A stretch of 64,000 nt of DNA, taken from positions 62,001 to 126,000 of the forward strand of contig NZ_FQXJ01000014.1 of NCBI RefSeq assembly GCF_900129935.1. The letters are read 5' to 3'. The notes beneath the pieces are model-generated. The model ran no database searches and had not been told where the DNA came from. It was given only the letters and a program-made list of their open reading frames with translations. Positions 1-9,358 of this stretch are shown here, in pieces; positions within the stretch are counted from its first letter, which is position 1; each line of letters opens with the position of its first letter. A program made the translations under genes and the position numbers. The stretch comes from Desulfosporosinus lacus DSM 15449 (GTDB lineage: Bacteria > Bacillota > Desulfitobacteriia > Desulfitobacteriales > Desulfitobacteriaceae).

Positions 1-377
1 ACTACCCCCATTGTCCCGGCAAAAAACGAACTAACCGCTGCTATCCCTAGCGCCGGCCCCCCCCGACCCTGCTTAGCCATGGGATGACCGTCGAGACATG
101 TAGCCACAGCAGCAGCATCCCCAGGAATTCCCAGAAGGATTGCCGAAGAGGATCCGCCATACATAGCTCCATAGTAGATTCCTGCCAGCATAATAATAGC
201 CTTTGTAGGGGATAAGACGGCAGTAAGTGGTAACAAAATGGCAATTGCAGACGTTGGCCCTAAGCCTGGCAATGCGCCGACCAGCGTACCGACAAAAGCG
301 CCTATTGCAGCCATCAGTAAATTGTCTGGTTGCAGAGCCGTTGCAAATCCAGAGAGCAGCAAGTGTAATATTTCCAT
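1..377 (-). CDS. tctA: TctA-type tricarboxylate transporter large permease, N-terminal part
   Basis: Large membrane subunit of a tripartite tricarboxylate transporter (TTT family), which imports carboxylates with a periplasmic binding protein and TctB. About 125 residues are present and the frame runs off the left edge. It starts MEILHLLLSGF. It carries the family hallmarks: the GALPGLGPT loop near residue 36, then ILLGIPGDAAAVATCLDGHPMAKQG in pieces near residues 79-103 (ILLGIPGD, LDGHPMAKQG). The start lies 17 bp after tctB, so the two are one operon. No TctC binding protein is visible. A G-run in the 50-60 region is in frame. Confidence 0.9.
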   Translation of the reverse strand, partial: MEILHLLLSGFATALQPDNLLMAAIGAFVGTLVGALPGLGPTSAIAILLPLTAVLSPTKAIIMLAGIYYGAMYGGSSSAILLGIPGDAAAVATCLDGHPMAKQGRGGPALGIAAVSSFFAGTMGV

Positions 378-394
378 TCTAATTACCTACCTAA

Positions 395-862
395 CTATAA
401 TAAAATACCAATACTAGGTTCCGGAAATGGGGACTGCAGCCACACCACAAATAATACGTAATATACAACGGTGAGCATTGCCGCAAACACACTACAACGT
501 AACCACCCATAAGCACCCATGGTTCGGAACAAGCCCAATCCGATAATAAACGTACTAGCCGTGTAGCCTATTACCTGCAATAATACCCAATAAGCAAACA
601 ATAAACCTGTAACTAAAAGCATCCTTTTACGCAACTCACCGGTAGGAAACTCTGCCTGCTTATCCCCCTGCGGCTTGAATACAAAGATAAATAGCCCCCC
701 GAGAATCATCAGTGCCACACCTAAAAATCCGATAAATGTTTCGTCGCCAACTATGGATCTTCCAATATGCAGAGGATACAACCGTATCGCCTCAAAAACA
801 GCCAAACCACCAATAACAAAGAGAATTACACCGGCTATCCGGTCCGCCAGCAAAGTTTTCAC
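395..862 (-). CDS. tctB: TctB-type tricarboxylate transporter small permease
   Basis: Small four-helix membrane subunit of a TTT carboxylate importer. It has 155 residues, typical for TctB, with hydrophobic segments near residues 8-26, 43-62, 80-100 and 118-145. The start is GTG at 862, behind AGGAGGTG at optimal spacing. It is directly upstream of tctA in the same direction. The substrate cannot be read from sequence. The neighbouring phosphodiesterase and MFS genes lie upstream on the same strand and could share its transcript. Confidence 0.85.
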   Translation of the reverse strand: MKTLLADRIAGVILFVIGGLAVFEAIRLYPLHIGRSIVGDETFIGFLGVALMILGGLFIFVFKPQGDKQAEFPTGELRKRMLLVTGLLFAYWVLLQVIGYTASTFIIGLGLFRTMGAYGWLRCSVFAAMLTVVYYVLFVVWLQSPFPEPSIGILL

Positions 863-996
863 AGCTTCACACCTCCTCTACAAAGTGCCGGGGAAATTCC
901 AGCAACAGTTTTACCACGACGTTGTGTGTTCAAAAACTTACCTCCTAGGTTTTGAAATTAGTCTGATAATTGGATTGAAACTGCCGTCATTCTAAA

Positions 997-1024
997 CATC
1001 TCCCGCTTGTCAAAGCGGGAGATG
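997..1024. repeat. Perfect 12-bp stem-loop
   Basis: CATCTCCCGCTT and AAGCGGGAGATG pair around a 4-nt loop. It lies between the phosphodiesterase stop and tctB. On the minus strand it is followed only by TTTAGAA, so it is a weak terminator at best. It may instead be an mRNA-stabilising stem or an end remnant of an IS200/IS605-type element. Confidence 0.6.
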
Positions 1025-1042
1025 AATCTGCAATTGAATGGG

Positions 1043-3088
1043 TTAAATTTCTTCCGTAAGAATTTGATGCACAGGAGATCCCTCGGACTGAGCCGGTAAA
1101 CGAACACCACTGAGAAAAGCCATAGTAGGCGCAAGATCAACCTGACGAATAACCCGTTCAGTTTTATAACCTTGTTTAATCCCCGGCCCGGCTGCCACAA
1201 ATATCGGTGAAAGAGATGTGTCTGCATAGCCATCTTGGGTTGATAAAGAGTCTGCGTGAATAACATTGTAAGACTCTTCAGTGAAATAGATGATATCGCC
1301 ACACTCCGGACCACTCAGACCAATAATTACAGCATCCTTATTACGCATGGCCAGTGCCACAACCCGTTTACCGGTTTTGGGATCGCGGTAAGAATATAAA
1401 TCAGAGATAATTTGTGTTTCCAAATCGTATTGGTCTTTAGGATCAACGATTCCGTGCTCATCTCGTCCAATTAAGTTGAGATAAATATAATTACCACGGC
1501 TGGCCACCGCTTTGGTATTCGCCCAGTCAAATTCGTGATTGCCGTTTTCATCCGTAATTATTTTGGCATAACCAAGTTCTTCCATTACCGGTGTCGTGAT
1601 TCCGCCTGCCTCGCCTAATTCCACGCCGAGATTTTCCTGACAACTCAAGCCATGATCCGAAGTGACAATTATGGTCCAACCCTCATCTAAATAAGGGAGA
1701 AATCTACCCAGATAGTTATCTGTTTGAATATACATTCTCTCTATAAATCCCTGGTATGCTTCTTCATTATTGTTCCACTTCTCCTGGTGCTTAGCAAAAT
1801 GCCAGAACAGATGCCCGCCATTATCAACATTATGCAAATGAGAATAAATGACATCATACTTATTGTTTTTCATAAAATAAGTCAAACAATCTGCCTGCCA
1901 CTCACAATAGTGGTCCCAGGTTGGAATAAATACCTGATCGACAAGTATTTCGTTAGCGCCATTAATGACCGGTCTGTTAGGAACATACCCGATATGATCG
2001 ATAACTTCCTTGTACAAACTTTTTGGGTGAAATAAATCATCCCGGCTCACATCCATGGCCATGCCTATCAGCATCGTGACTTCAGAACCGTCAGGCTTAA
2101 TCGTTAAGACATGGTAATTTCTATTACATAAAATAGTTTCCCCTTCATCATTCTTGATGGTATCAACCACGTCATAAGCCGATTTTCCTCCTTCAATGGT
2201 CACAAGAGGCTCTAAGTCTTTCTTTGATTTATACACTTCAACCGTATCATAAACACCTTGTTCGTTTTGTAAAAGCAATGCCGGGCGGCGTTCCAAGCCT
2301 TTTCCCAAGGTAAGAGTAAATTCCTTAGCAACCGCAGGTGCTTTAGCCCAACCTACAGCTTCCTTAATCGGTGACTTTACTGTATCAGCAATCATTTTGG
2401 CCAAGACATGTATTTCGTTTTCTTCTTCACAAGTAACAATATTTTTTATGACTTTTGCTCCGCTTGATATGGCTGCTCTTAAATAACTAGACTCTCCATC
2501 ATCTTCAAGTAATTCTTCCACATTCTCAATAATACAACCGGCACCAGGCGTAATAGTGGAAGTATTTGGCAAGAATTGCGCCTCTTCAAATTTGTCTGAA
2601 GCAACGACTATTTTGGAAATATCTACACCGGCAATTCCGGTATTAATGGTCTGGGGCTGAGTGCCTTCAACAACATGAAGATTGGGACTATCTGAAGTGA
2701 CAGGCCATGAGCTGCCCGGCCAATGCCATACTAAGGTTTTTTTGTCAGCCTCTTCAGCCAAAATATTCCACAACGGTTCAGCTTTGCAACGTCTGGAGTC
2801 CAAATTATAGACCAAACTATCCAGCTGACCATGATTGTGCCCAAAGAAACAAGTAATGCCGTGGGTTCCCGGATAGGCACCGGTAGATAATGTTGTCCAG
2901 AGCGTCGGTGTAACGGTAGGCATCGCCCCCAATAAAACCAGATCATCCCGGCAAGAACCTTTGTCTATGAACTTTTGTAAATTAGGCATTTTGCCTTGGT
3001 CCAAGAACTTTTTTGCCAGCCTTGGCTCAAAACCATCTACTCCTATAACCGCAATCTTCTCTGTTAAGGCTGTCCTCTTCATTTTCAT
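1043..3088 (-). CDS. Type I phosphodiesterase / alkaline phosphatase superfamily protein
   Basis: Predicted metal-dependent phosphohydrolase of the nucleotide pyrophosphatase/phosphodiesterase branch. The N terminus reads VIGVDGFEPRL with the first metal-binding Asp. TPTLWTTLSTG follows near residue 65, where the Thr is the expected nucleophile. Further metal ligands appear as YSHLHNVDNGGH and TSDHGLS. At about 681 residues it is longer than simple members because of a central insertion. There is no signal peptide, so it is probably cytoplasmic. The start is taken at the second ATG (3088), 5 nt after AAAGGA; an ATG at 3094 is possible. It lies 48 bp after the MFS gene. The substrate is unknown. 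Confidence 0.8.
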   Translation of the reverse strand: MKMKRTALTEKIAVIGVDGFEPRLAKKFLDQGKMPNLQKFIDKGSCRDDLVLLGAMPTVTPTLWTTLSTGAYPGTHGITCFFGHNHGQLDSLVYNLDSRRCKAEPLWNILAEEADKKTLVWHWPGSSWPVTSDSPNLHVVEGTQPQTINTGIAGVDISKIVVASDKFEEAQFLPNTSTITPGAGCIIENVEELLEDDGESSYLRAAISSGAKVIKNIVTCEEENEIHVLAKMIADTVKSPIKEAVGWAKAPAVAKEFTLTLGKGLERRPALLLQNEQGVYDTVEVYKSKKDLEPLVTIEGGKSAYDVVDTIKNDEGETILCNRNYHVLTIKPDGSEVTMLIGMAMDVSRDDLFHPKSLYKEVIDHIGYVPNRPVINGANEILVDQVFIPTWDHYCEWQADCLTYFMKNNKYDVIYSHLHNVDNGGHLFWHFAKHQEKWNNNEEAYQGFIERMYIQTDNYLGRFLPYLDEGWTIIVTSDHGLSCQENLGVELGEAGGITTPVMEELGYAKIITDENGNHEFDWANTKAVASRGNYIYLNLIGRDEHGIVDPKDQYDLETQIISDLYSYRDPKTGKRVVALAMRNKDAVIIGLSGPECGDIIYFTEESYNVIHADSLSTQDGYADTSLSPIFVAAGPGIKQGYKTERVIRQVDLAPTMAFLSGVRLPAQSEGSPVHQILTEEI

Positions 3089-3136
3089 AATCATCCTTTC
3101 GTCACAAATATTTTAAAGACATTGCTTTACAAAACT

Positions 3137-4486
3137 CTACGCTGCTTCAATTTCTTCCAATGTTTTGCCTTTTGTTTCAATACCTATGGTTTTAGACAAC
3201 AAGCATAACAACCAGAAACATCCCGCCATCACTAAATAAATTCCAAAAACTGCACCTGTTGATATAATATATCCAAAGAGGATCGGAGCGCAGGCTGAAC
3301 TAATTCTTCCAGCCGAGTTTGACCAGGCATTAGCCGTAGCCCTTATTTCAGGCGGGTAGAGTTCCGGAACCCATGATACGGTGAGTCCTGCACCTTGCTC
3401 ATAAAAGAAAGGCATAATAATAAGTATAGCTACTAAGAGAGTTACATTGTTAACGAACATAACGGCTATGGAAGCCGCTCCGGCAACACCGTAACCCACA
3501 TAAGCCATGGTCTTTCGTCCGAACTTTTCAATCGCCCAAGCTGAATATGCTCTGCCTAATATGGCCACACAGGCTACTGCCAGGGTAAGCTTAAATGTTT
3601 CGGTTTTAGGTATTCCATATACGGTATTCAAGAGGGAGGGCAGCCACATTGCAAAGCCAAAATAGGCCAGATTCGTAAAGAAATAGAAAGAAGTCGTAAA
3701 AGCAAAGCGTTTTCTATATTTAGGTCCAAAAAGTACTGCTGGGGAAACTTTCTTTGTTTTTTTCTCTTGCTCATCCTTGGCTTTTTCTATAATTACCTGA
3801 TTTAAATCTTCTTCACTTGCGCCTAAGCGCCTTAATACTGCAACCGCCTCTTCTTGACGCCCTTTAGCAGCCAGCCAAAGTGGTGATTCAGGTAATTTGA
3901 TACATGCAAATGCTAAGATAATTGGTACCGCTCCAACGATAAACATCGCTCTCCAACCAAAAACCGGGGCAATAAAAAGAGATATCAGCGAAGCGCCCAA
4001 TAAACCGGCTGGGAAAAAACAACCTAAGACAGATGTTAATTTTCCCCGAATTGCAAAAGGTGCAATTTCCGAGGTGAAAACACCTGCGATGGGTATTGCG
4101 CCACCCAAGAAAAAGCCGGATGCAAAGCGAATAACCATAAATTGGGTTGTATTTGTTGTGAAATAAATTGCTCCGGTAAGTACTGAGAATCCAGCTATTG
4201 TTAGAACGAGGGACCATTTTCGTCCTATTTTGTCTGAAATAGGTCCCCATGCTAAAGATCCGATAAGCGCACCCCAGATACCGGCTGAAGCTAAAACACC
4301 ATTAGTAATGGCGTCAATCTTCCACTCAGTTACCATAAAAGGCATTGCATAAGCTACGATATACAAATCAAGCGAGTCAACAAAAAAACCCAGCGCTGCA
4401 CAAATAATAATAAAGTAATGAGTATTAGACAGTTTTAGGTTCTGGGAAATTCCGGATACGGTTTTACCTTCAAGTTGTGTGTTCAT
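3137..4486 (-). CDS. MFS transporter, metabolite:H+ symporter type
   Basis: Twelve-helix major facilitator of 449 residues. The first cytoplasmic loop is AWGPISDKIGRKWS, the MFS signature. The first helix has DSLDLYIVAYAMPF and the central loop carries PESPLWL, as in sugar/aromatic-acid porters. It starts behind GGGAGGAAATTT. It probably imports an organic acid that feeds the acyl-CoA genes downstream of 6.8 kb, but this rests on location only. It is the first gene of a run that continues into the phosphodiesterase. Confidence 0.85.
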   Translation of the reverse strand: MNTQLEGKTVSGISQNLKLSNTHYFIIICAALGFFVDSLDLYIVAYAMPFMVTEWKIDAITNGVLASAGIWGALIGSLAWGPISDKIGRKWSLVLTIAGFSVLTGAIYFTTNTTQFMVIRFASGFFLGGAIPIAGVFTSEIAPFAIRGKLTSVLGCFFPAGLLGASLISLFIAPVFGWRAMFIVGAVPIILAFACIKLPESPLWLAAKGRQEEAVAVLRRLGASEEDLNQVIIEKAKDEQEKKTKKVSPAVLFGPKYRKRFAFTTSFYFFTNLAYFGFAMWLPSLLNTVYGIPKTETFKLTLAVACVAILGRAYSAWAIEKFGRKTMAYVGYGVAGAASIAVMFVNNVTLLVAILIIMPFFYEQGAGLTVSWVPELYPPEIRATANAWSNSAGRISSACAPILFGYIISTGAVFGIYLVMAGCFWLLCLLSKTIGIETKGKTLEEIEAA

Positions 4487-4761
4487 AAATTTCCTCCCTC
4501 TACATTAGAAGAATGAGCACTCACTACTTAATTTTAAATTTTCAAAGTACAGATACGCACTTTATCTGTTTAGTTTGTTTAACATTGATAAGCGCTCTCC
4601 TATAGGTCGGCCGCCCAATTAAGAGAACTAAATTTATCTCACCATACACCACCTTTCTGTTTTTAAAAGCAAACTTGTTTTATCTATAATAAATTCATCA
4701 ATAGTAATCCTAGGTTCCTATCAACGAAGATACTCAGCATCAAACCACTCTTCATTTGTCT

Positions 4762-5535
4762 TTAAAGCATATGTTTTAATTGTTCAAACGCAGCAATATC
4801 ATGATCGTACAGTACGGTTGCCTTATTTTCAGCAGCAATCTCCCGTAACTTTTTCATACTCGCATAGCAAGTCTCCAGATCAGTGTGAATTCCCGGCGGA
4901 AGATTTTCTTCCCAATTCTTCTTTATATTGACTAAGTCACCGGGAATTATATATTTACCATTACTTGTATCAACCATCACACCCTGTGAACCTGCTGAAT
5001 GTCCGGGCAAAAACAATAACTTAATTCCGTCTGCAAAATCCACATCACCGGAAACCGTTTGAATATGATTGAAATATCTCATGAAATATGGGATCTGGTG
5101 CGAAAGATCCAACTCATATACTCTAATAAATTTGGCATCCGGCGCCACAGCATATTGTAATTCGGCTTTCTGTACGATTACTTTAGCTTGAGGCAATTTG
5201 AAGACACCCCAGGCATGATCCCAATGCAGATGGGTCAAAATCACTGTTTTTATTTCATCTACGGTTGTGTTGAACTTCTTTAAAGCTACATCTAGATGAT
5301 TCTCTGTTTTACAGATTAGCGGGTTATGATATTTTCTCCCAAATTCCTCATCCTCGCCTCCCCCACTATCAACCAATAGCTTCTCTCCGGTTTGGTCATT
5401 GATGAGTAACCAACCAATCAGGGGCACTTGTGTTCTCCTTGTATCCCCTTCATTGTTCAAATTTTCATCCCATGCCAAAACCTTGGCAAACACACTAAGA
5501 CGGCCAAGTTCCAAAGGAATTATCCTCCACGACAT
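4762..5535 (-). CDS. N-acyl-homoserine lactonase family metallo-hydrolase
   Basis: Metallo-beta-lactamase fold hydrolase of 257 residues in the AttM/AiiA-like lactonase group. The zinc site is visible as ILTHLHWDHAWG (HxHxDH) near residue 105, LPGHSAGSQG with a third His, and the later Asp of IIPGDLVN. It starts at ATG behind AAAGGAGAGG. It is divergent from the LysR gene and shares a 209-bp control region with it. In a Firmicute, lactone hydrolysis could serve catabolism rather than quorum quenching. The substrate is inferred only at family level. Confidence 0.82.
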   Translation of the reverse strand: MSWRIIPLELGRLSVFAKVLAWDENLNNEGDTRRTQVPLIGWLLINDQTGEKLLVDSGGGEDEEFGRKYHNPLICKTENHLDVALKKFNTTVDEIKTVILTHLHWDHAWGVFKLPQAKVIVQKAELQYAVAPDAKFIRVYELDLSHQIPYFMRYFNHIQTVSGDVDFADGIKLLFLPGHSAGSQGVMVDTSNGKYIIPGDLVNIKKNWEENLPPGIHTDLETCYASMKKLREIAAENKATVLYDHDIAAFEQLKHML

Positions 5536-5671
5536 TGTATCCCTCTCCTTTTAGATCCTTTATCCTTCACCGGTAAACTTTTATAGTAAAGAGCAAACAT
5601 AATCATGATTTTAGTGAAAACCCTTATTTTTGAATTGTATTTCCAATTTTCTTTAAATGAATTATACTATA

Positions 5672-5694
5672 GTTAATCTGAGGTGATAATTAAC
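5672..5694. promoter_or_regulatory. LysR-type T-N11-A box between lactonase and regulator
   Basis: GTTAAT and ATTAAC form a perfect dyad with an 11-bp spacer, the classical LysR recognition geometry. It lies 51 bp before the regulator start and 137 bp before the lactonase start. A second dyad follows, with ATTGATA at 5706-5712 and TATCAAT at 5722-5728. The layout fits autoregulation with divergent activation. Confidence 0.55.
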
Positions 5695-5744
5695 GATTTA
5701 GAATGATTGATAAGCTTTAGCTATCAATTAAACGAGGTGATTGG

Positions 5745-6641
5745 ATGGAAATGCGGCAGCTTCGCTATTTTGAATCTATCGTTAAGTATGGAACAATGAG
5801 AGAAGCGGCAGCCAAGCTTTTTATAAGTGAACCTTCAATAAGCCAGCAAATTAATGAATTTCAAAAAGAAATTGGGTTACCATTATTTGAGAAGCAAGGA
5901 AGAAAAATCGCCTTAACTTCGGAAGGTAAACAACTTTTACCCTTAGTCAAAGCAGTCCTTGAAGCTGTTAGCAGCATGGAAAATGCTATTTCTGAAATAG
6001 TTAATCCGGAAGTCGGATTTATCAAACTCGGTTTTGTTTCTGTTACAACGCTTGATATAGTGCCTAATAAATTGATGGAATTTGCAAAAATTTGTCCCGA
6101 CATTCGAGTTGAAATGGTTGAAAGCGGAACATTAGAACTTATTGAATGCCTTCTTAATGGTAGTGTTGATGTAGCTTTAATTTCTGTGAACAGTAGAATA
6201 AAATCAGTCATTGAATTATCCGATATGCAATGCAAAGTATTATCGAACGTAAGCTCTGTAGCAATTGTTTCATATAATCATCCCTTTGCAAAACAAGATA
6301 AAATTTCACTCAACCAGCTATTGGATGAACGAATAATTTTGCGGCGTCAAGGGGTTTATCGGGAAGAGATTTTCAGCTTATTAGGAGATGCTATAAAAAG
6401 GGATAGTATTTACTCTGTAGACACTCAGGATATTGCCCTTAAATTAGTAGAATTAGGCCTTGGAATTACAATTATTCCTGAACCTTACATTAGTACATGG
6501 AAGTTAAATGAAAATCCTCAAATAAAAATACTATTATTGGATGATTTTCAAATTAATTTGGATATATGCTTAATTTATAAAAAGAACCAATATCGTCCAA
6601 AGTTTCTTACAAATTTCATGCGGATATTTTCGGATAATTAA
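5745..6641 (+). CDS. LysR family transcriptional regulator
   Basis: DNA-binding regulator of 298 residues. The N-terminal winged helix-turn-helix covers roughly residues 1-60 (MRQLRYFESIVKYGTM, then AAAKLFISEPSISQQI). An effector-binding domain follows, of the periplasmic-binding-protein type (PEVGFIKLGFVSV onward). The start is behind GAGGTG. It is likely to control the divergent lactonase through the dyads between them. The inducer is unknown. Confidence 0.9.
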   Translation: MEMRQLRYFESIVKYGTMREAAAKLFISEPSISQQINEFQKEIGLPLFEKQGRKIALTSEGKQLLPLVKAVLEAVSSMENAISEIVNPEVGFIKLGFVSVTTLDIVPNKLMEFAKICPDIRVEMVESGTLELIECLLNGSVDVALISVNSRIKSVIELSDMQCKVLSNVSSVAIVSYNHPFAKQDKISLNQLLDERIILRRQGVYREEIFSLLGDAIKRDSIYSVDTQDIALKLVELGLGITIIPEPYISTWKLNENPQIKILLLDDFQINLDICLIYKKNQYRPKFLTNFMRIFSDN

Positions 6642-6725
6642 TGATTAATGTTGGACTAACGCTTAAGATAAAAGGGGCATGTGAAAACTCAGTCTCCAAA
6701 ATACTAAGTGGTTACAACCATCAAA

Positions 6726-6772
6726 AAGCGTCCTCATTACACTATCAAAGTGCGTGAGGACGCTTGTTTTTT
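6726..6772 (+). terminator. Rho-independent terminator after the LysR gene
   Basis: AAGCGTCCTCA pairs with TGAGGACGCTT (6755-6765) and is followed by GTTTTTT. It ends the LysR transcript and separates it from the convergent SDR operon. Confidence 0.8.
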
Positions 6773-6797
6773 GTTGATGTTCATCCCATCTTATTCT

Positions 6798-7538
6798 TTA
6801 TCTCGATCCGCCGCTGACCACAATGCACTGTCCAGACACGTAGCTCGCGTCGTCACTCCCGAGAAATGCCGCAACTGAGGCGATATCTTCCGGTTCTCCC
6901 AGCCTCTTTAACGGGATCTGCCTGATCTGTTCAGCTAAGATCTCCGGCGGCACTTCGTTGGCCATATCCGTATTGACAAACCCCGGTGCGATGCAATTGA
7001 CCGTAACATTTTTGGGCCCGCCTTCTTTGGCCAGCGTCTTCGTAAAACTGATTACCGCTCCTTTCGACGCTGCATAGTTCGCCTGCCCCGGGTTCCCAAA
7101 GGCGGAAGTTGAGGAAATATTCACAATCCTGCCGTAGCACTTCTCACGCATTATCGGAAAAACATATTTGCAGGTATAGTAGGTACCGTTCAAGTTTACG
7201 TTTAACACCGCATGCCATGCTTCGTCTGTCATCTTGTGGAAGATTGCGTCCCTTGTGATCCCGGCGTTATTGACCAGGATATCGATGGTCCCGAATTTTT
7301 CCACTACCGTTTTGATCGCTTCTGCGACCTGCGCCTCGCTTCCCACGTCGCATTTTACAGCCAGCACTCTTTCTCCGGAGGGGTCTATTTCTGCCGCAGT
7401 TCTTTTGGCAAGCTCGTAATCGTATTCCAATATGGCGACACCCGCAGCTTCGTCTTCAATGAAGCGTTTGGCGATAGCCGCACCGATCCCTTTACCGGCT
7501 CCGGTTACTACTGCGTATTTTCCTTTCAATGTCCGCAT
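6798..7538 (-). CDS. SDR oxidoreductase, FabG / acetoacetyl-CoA reductase type
   Basis: NAD(P)-dependent 3-oxoacyl reductase of 246 residues, the normal FabG length. It shows the cofactor motif TGAGKGIG near residue 11, NNAG near residue 87, and the catalytic Ser and YAASK. The start is set at ATG 7538 because AAGGAGATACTTGAA sits before it; an upstream TTG in frame lacks a site. It is the last gene of the sigma-54 operon that begins at 11331. In this context a 3-hydroxyacyl-CoA/3-ketoacyl-CoA interconversion is more likely than fatty acid synthesis. Confidence 0.88.
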   Translation of the reverse strand: MRTLKGKYAVVTGAGKGIGAAIAKRFIEDEAAGVAILEYDYELAKRTAAEIDPSGERVLAVKCDVGSEAQVAEAIKTVVEKFGTIDILVNNAGITRDAIFHKMTDEAWHAVLNVNLNGTYYTCKYVFPIMREKCYGRIVNISSTSAFGNPGQANYAASKGAVISFTKTLAKEGGPKNVTVNCIAPGFVNTDMANEVPPEILAEQIRQIPLKRLGEPEDIASVAAFLGSDDASYVSGQCIVVSGGSR

Positions 7539-7699
7539 TTCAAGTATCTCCTTCCCTATTCTGCTGTTTACTCTATAACTCAAACGCACTTCCAAACTTT
7601 AGGTATATCCAAATATTATGATAATCCGTCATGTAGAATACCATTGTATAGCCCCGATGGACAGGGCGGACTATTAATACCGTTATCCCCATCGATATT

Positions 7700-8920
7700 T
7701 TATAATTGAGATTTTAGCTTGTCTTTACCTGTGCAACAATTCAGGCGCTTAATTTCCCGCCCTTTCTCCAGCAACACCACGGACGGCACCTTGTCAATCT
7801 GATATTTAAGTGCCAAATTCTTCTTGGTAGCCATATCTATTTTGACGATCTTGTAGCTTTCCTGGAGTTCCAGGTTGACTTCTTCCAATGAGGTGCTGAA
7901 TTCCAGGCTCTCCTGATTGAAAGCGTCAAAGAAGAGGAGTAATACTTTTTTCTCACTTTGCAAAACGTTCAGTTGAAAGGAATCCTGCTCTTCGATATAT
8001 CGTTCGGCCGCTACTGCCGCTGTTGCGCCGTCGCTTGCTGCCGTAACCACTTGTCTCAAATATTTCCTGCGATTATCTCCTACGGCATAAACACCTTCCA
8101 AGTTCGTTTCCATCTGTTCGCTGACAGGAATATATCCTCTTTCGTCCATTTCCAGTCCACTTGCTTTTAAAAACTGCGTGGAAGGAATCATGCCCACAAA
8201 GAAGAATACACCCTGACAAGGAAGTTCAGTTAATTCCCCTGTTTTGATATTTCTGATTTTTACCCCTTTGACGCTCTCTTCTCCCAAGACTTCTTCAATC
8301 GTAGAATTCCAGACAAATTCCATCTTTTTGTGCCTCAACGCGCCTTCGGCACTGACTTTATTGCAATCTAAAATCCCTTCATCGTGAAGTACAATAACGG
8401 TTACTTTTCGCGCAAACTTAGCAATATACATGCCTTCTTCGATGGCCTGGTCTCCGCTTCCGATGACAACGACATCTTCTCCTTCGAAAAACTCCGCATC
8501 ACAAGTTGCGCAATAGGCAACCCCGCTGCCTTGAAGTTCCTTTTCCCCCGGGATGTCCAGAAGTCTCGGTTCATTACCGACAGCAATAATTACTGCCTTA
8601 GCAAAGAATTCTTTCTTCTTTTTCGTGGTCACCTTTTTTCGTTCCCCGGCAAAATCCGTACCGACAACCTCATCTTTTAAAAACTCAACGCCAAAGCTTT
8701 CAGCATGCTTGGCAAAATCACCCATGAGATCCGGGCCGCTGACCTTGATAGTTCCCGGATAATTCACAATTTCCCGGGTCGTATCAGCCATTCCCCCCAG
8801 CGTCCCCTTATTAATGAGAAGGGTCTTGAGTTTCGCTCTGCCGCCGTAAATCGCTGCAGAAAGGCCGGCAGGTCCGCCGCCAATGATGATCAAGTCATAA
8901 GAATTATTGGCGTCTTCCAT
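7700..8920 (-). CDS. trxB: Thioredoxin reductase with C-terminal degenerate thioredoxin domain
   Basis: FAD/NADPH disulfide reductase of 406 residues, about 90 longer than usual. It has IIIGGGPAGLSAAIY near residue 11, the redox motif CATC near residue 137, VVVIGSGDQA for NADPH, and GVYAVGDNR for FAD. Residues from about 315 form a thioredoxin-like tail (VLLLFFDAF, KVPSVVLLEKG with the cis-Pro). The tail lacks the CxxC: FNQES stands at the active-site position. It starts behind AAGGAGTAGAGTGAA. It lies 20 bp after the thioredoxin gene, its probable partner. Confidence 0.88.
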   Translation of the reverse strand: MEDANNSYDLIIIGGGPAGLSAAIYGGRAKLKTLLINKGTLGGMADTTREIVNYPGTIKVSGPDLMGDFAKHAESFGVEFLKDEVVGTDFAGERKKVTTKKKKEFFAKAVIIAVGNEPRLLDIPGEKELQGSGVAYCATCDAEFFEGEDVVVIGSGDQAIEEGMYIAKFARKVTVIVLHDEGILDCNKVSAEGALRHKKMEFVWNSTIEEVLGEESVKGVKIRNIKTGELTELPCQGVFFFVGMIPSTQFLKASGLEMDERGYIPVSEQMETNLEGVYAVGDNRRKYLRQVVTAASDGATAAVAAERYIEEQDSFQLNVLQSEKKVLLLFFDAFNQESLEFSTSLEEVNLELQESYKIVKIDMATKKNLALKYQIDKVPSVVLLEKGREIKRLNCCTGKDKLKSQL

Positions 8921-8940
8921 TTCACTCTACTCCTTTTTCA

Positions 8941-9267
8941 TTAAACTTCTTGGACTGCTGCAATTTTTTCTTCCACTTTTTCCTCATCCACGAGTCCGGC
9001 TTGTTTTCCCTGGAATTCCCCTTCATTAAAATAGAGAATTTGCGGCACACCTTTTAAGGAGAACCGCTGAAATAAACCGGCATTTTCTTCTATATCGACA
9101 TAATAGAAACCAAATACACCTTCATATTTCGGTTGTAATTCTTCCAATAGCGGCACAACTTGTTTGCAAACGTGACAGGTTTTTCTTGAAAAAATAACCA
9201 AACAAGGCTTCCCCTTATCATAAACTATCTCATCAAAAGTAATTGCATCTAATTGTTGTAATGGCAT
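8941..9267 (-). CDS. Thioredoxin family protein
   Basis: Small redox protein of 108 residues with the active site KTCHVCK, an unusual CHVC in place of CGPC. The cis-Pro segment is GVPQILYF. The start ATG at 9267 follows GAAGGAGTGGGG; an upstream TTG in frame was rejected. It is co-directional with and just upstream of trxB. Placement in a thiolase operon suggests reduction of a specific enzyme of this pathway rather than general housekeeping. Confidence 0.85.
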   Translation of the reverse strand: MPLQQLDAITFDEIVYDKGKPCLVIFSRKTCHVCKQVVPLLEELQPKYEGVFGFYYVDIEENAGLFQRFSLKGVPQILYFNEGEFQGKQAGLVDEEKVEEKIAAVQEV

Positions 9268-9309
9268 ATTCCCCACTCCTTCGTATATCAAACGTATTAT
9301 GCTTTCTAT

Positions 9310-9343
9310 CAGGATTTGCGCCTTTTAGTTGACGCAAATCCTG
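9310..9343. other. 11-bp stem-loop between thiolase and thioredoxin
   Basis: CAGGATTTGCG pairs with CGCAAATCCTG. There is no T-run on the operon strand, so it is more likely a transcript-processing or stabilising stem than a terminator. Confidence 0.5.
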
Positions 9344-9358
9344 TTTTGATTTTATCCG

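Noticed and set aside
997-1024. Stem-loop as a definite terminator
   Set aside because: It has no proper T-run on either strand, so it is listed only as a repeat.
5582-5677. TATAGTAAA and TTATACTATAG near the LysR/lactonase promoters as a third sigma-54 enhancer
   Set aside because: The spacing differs from the two real sites and no -24/-12 element follows.
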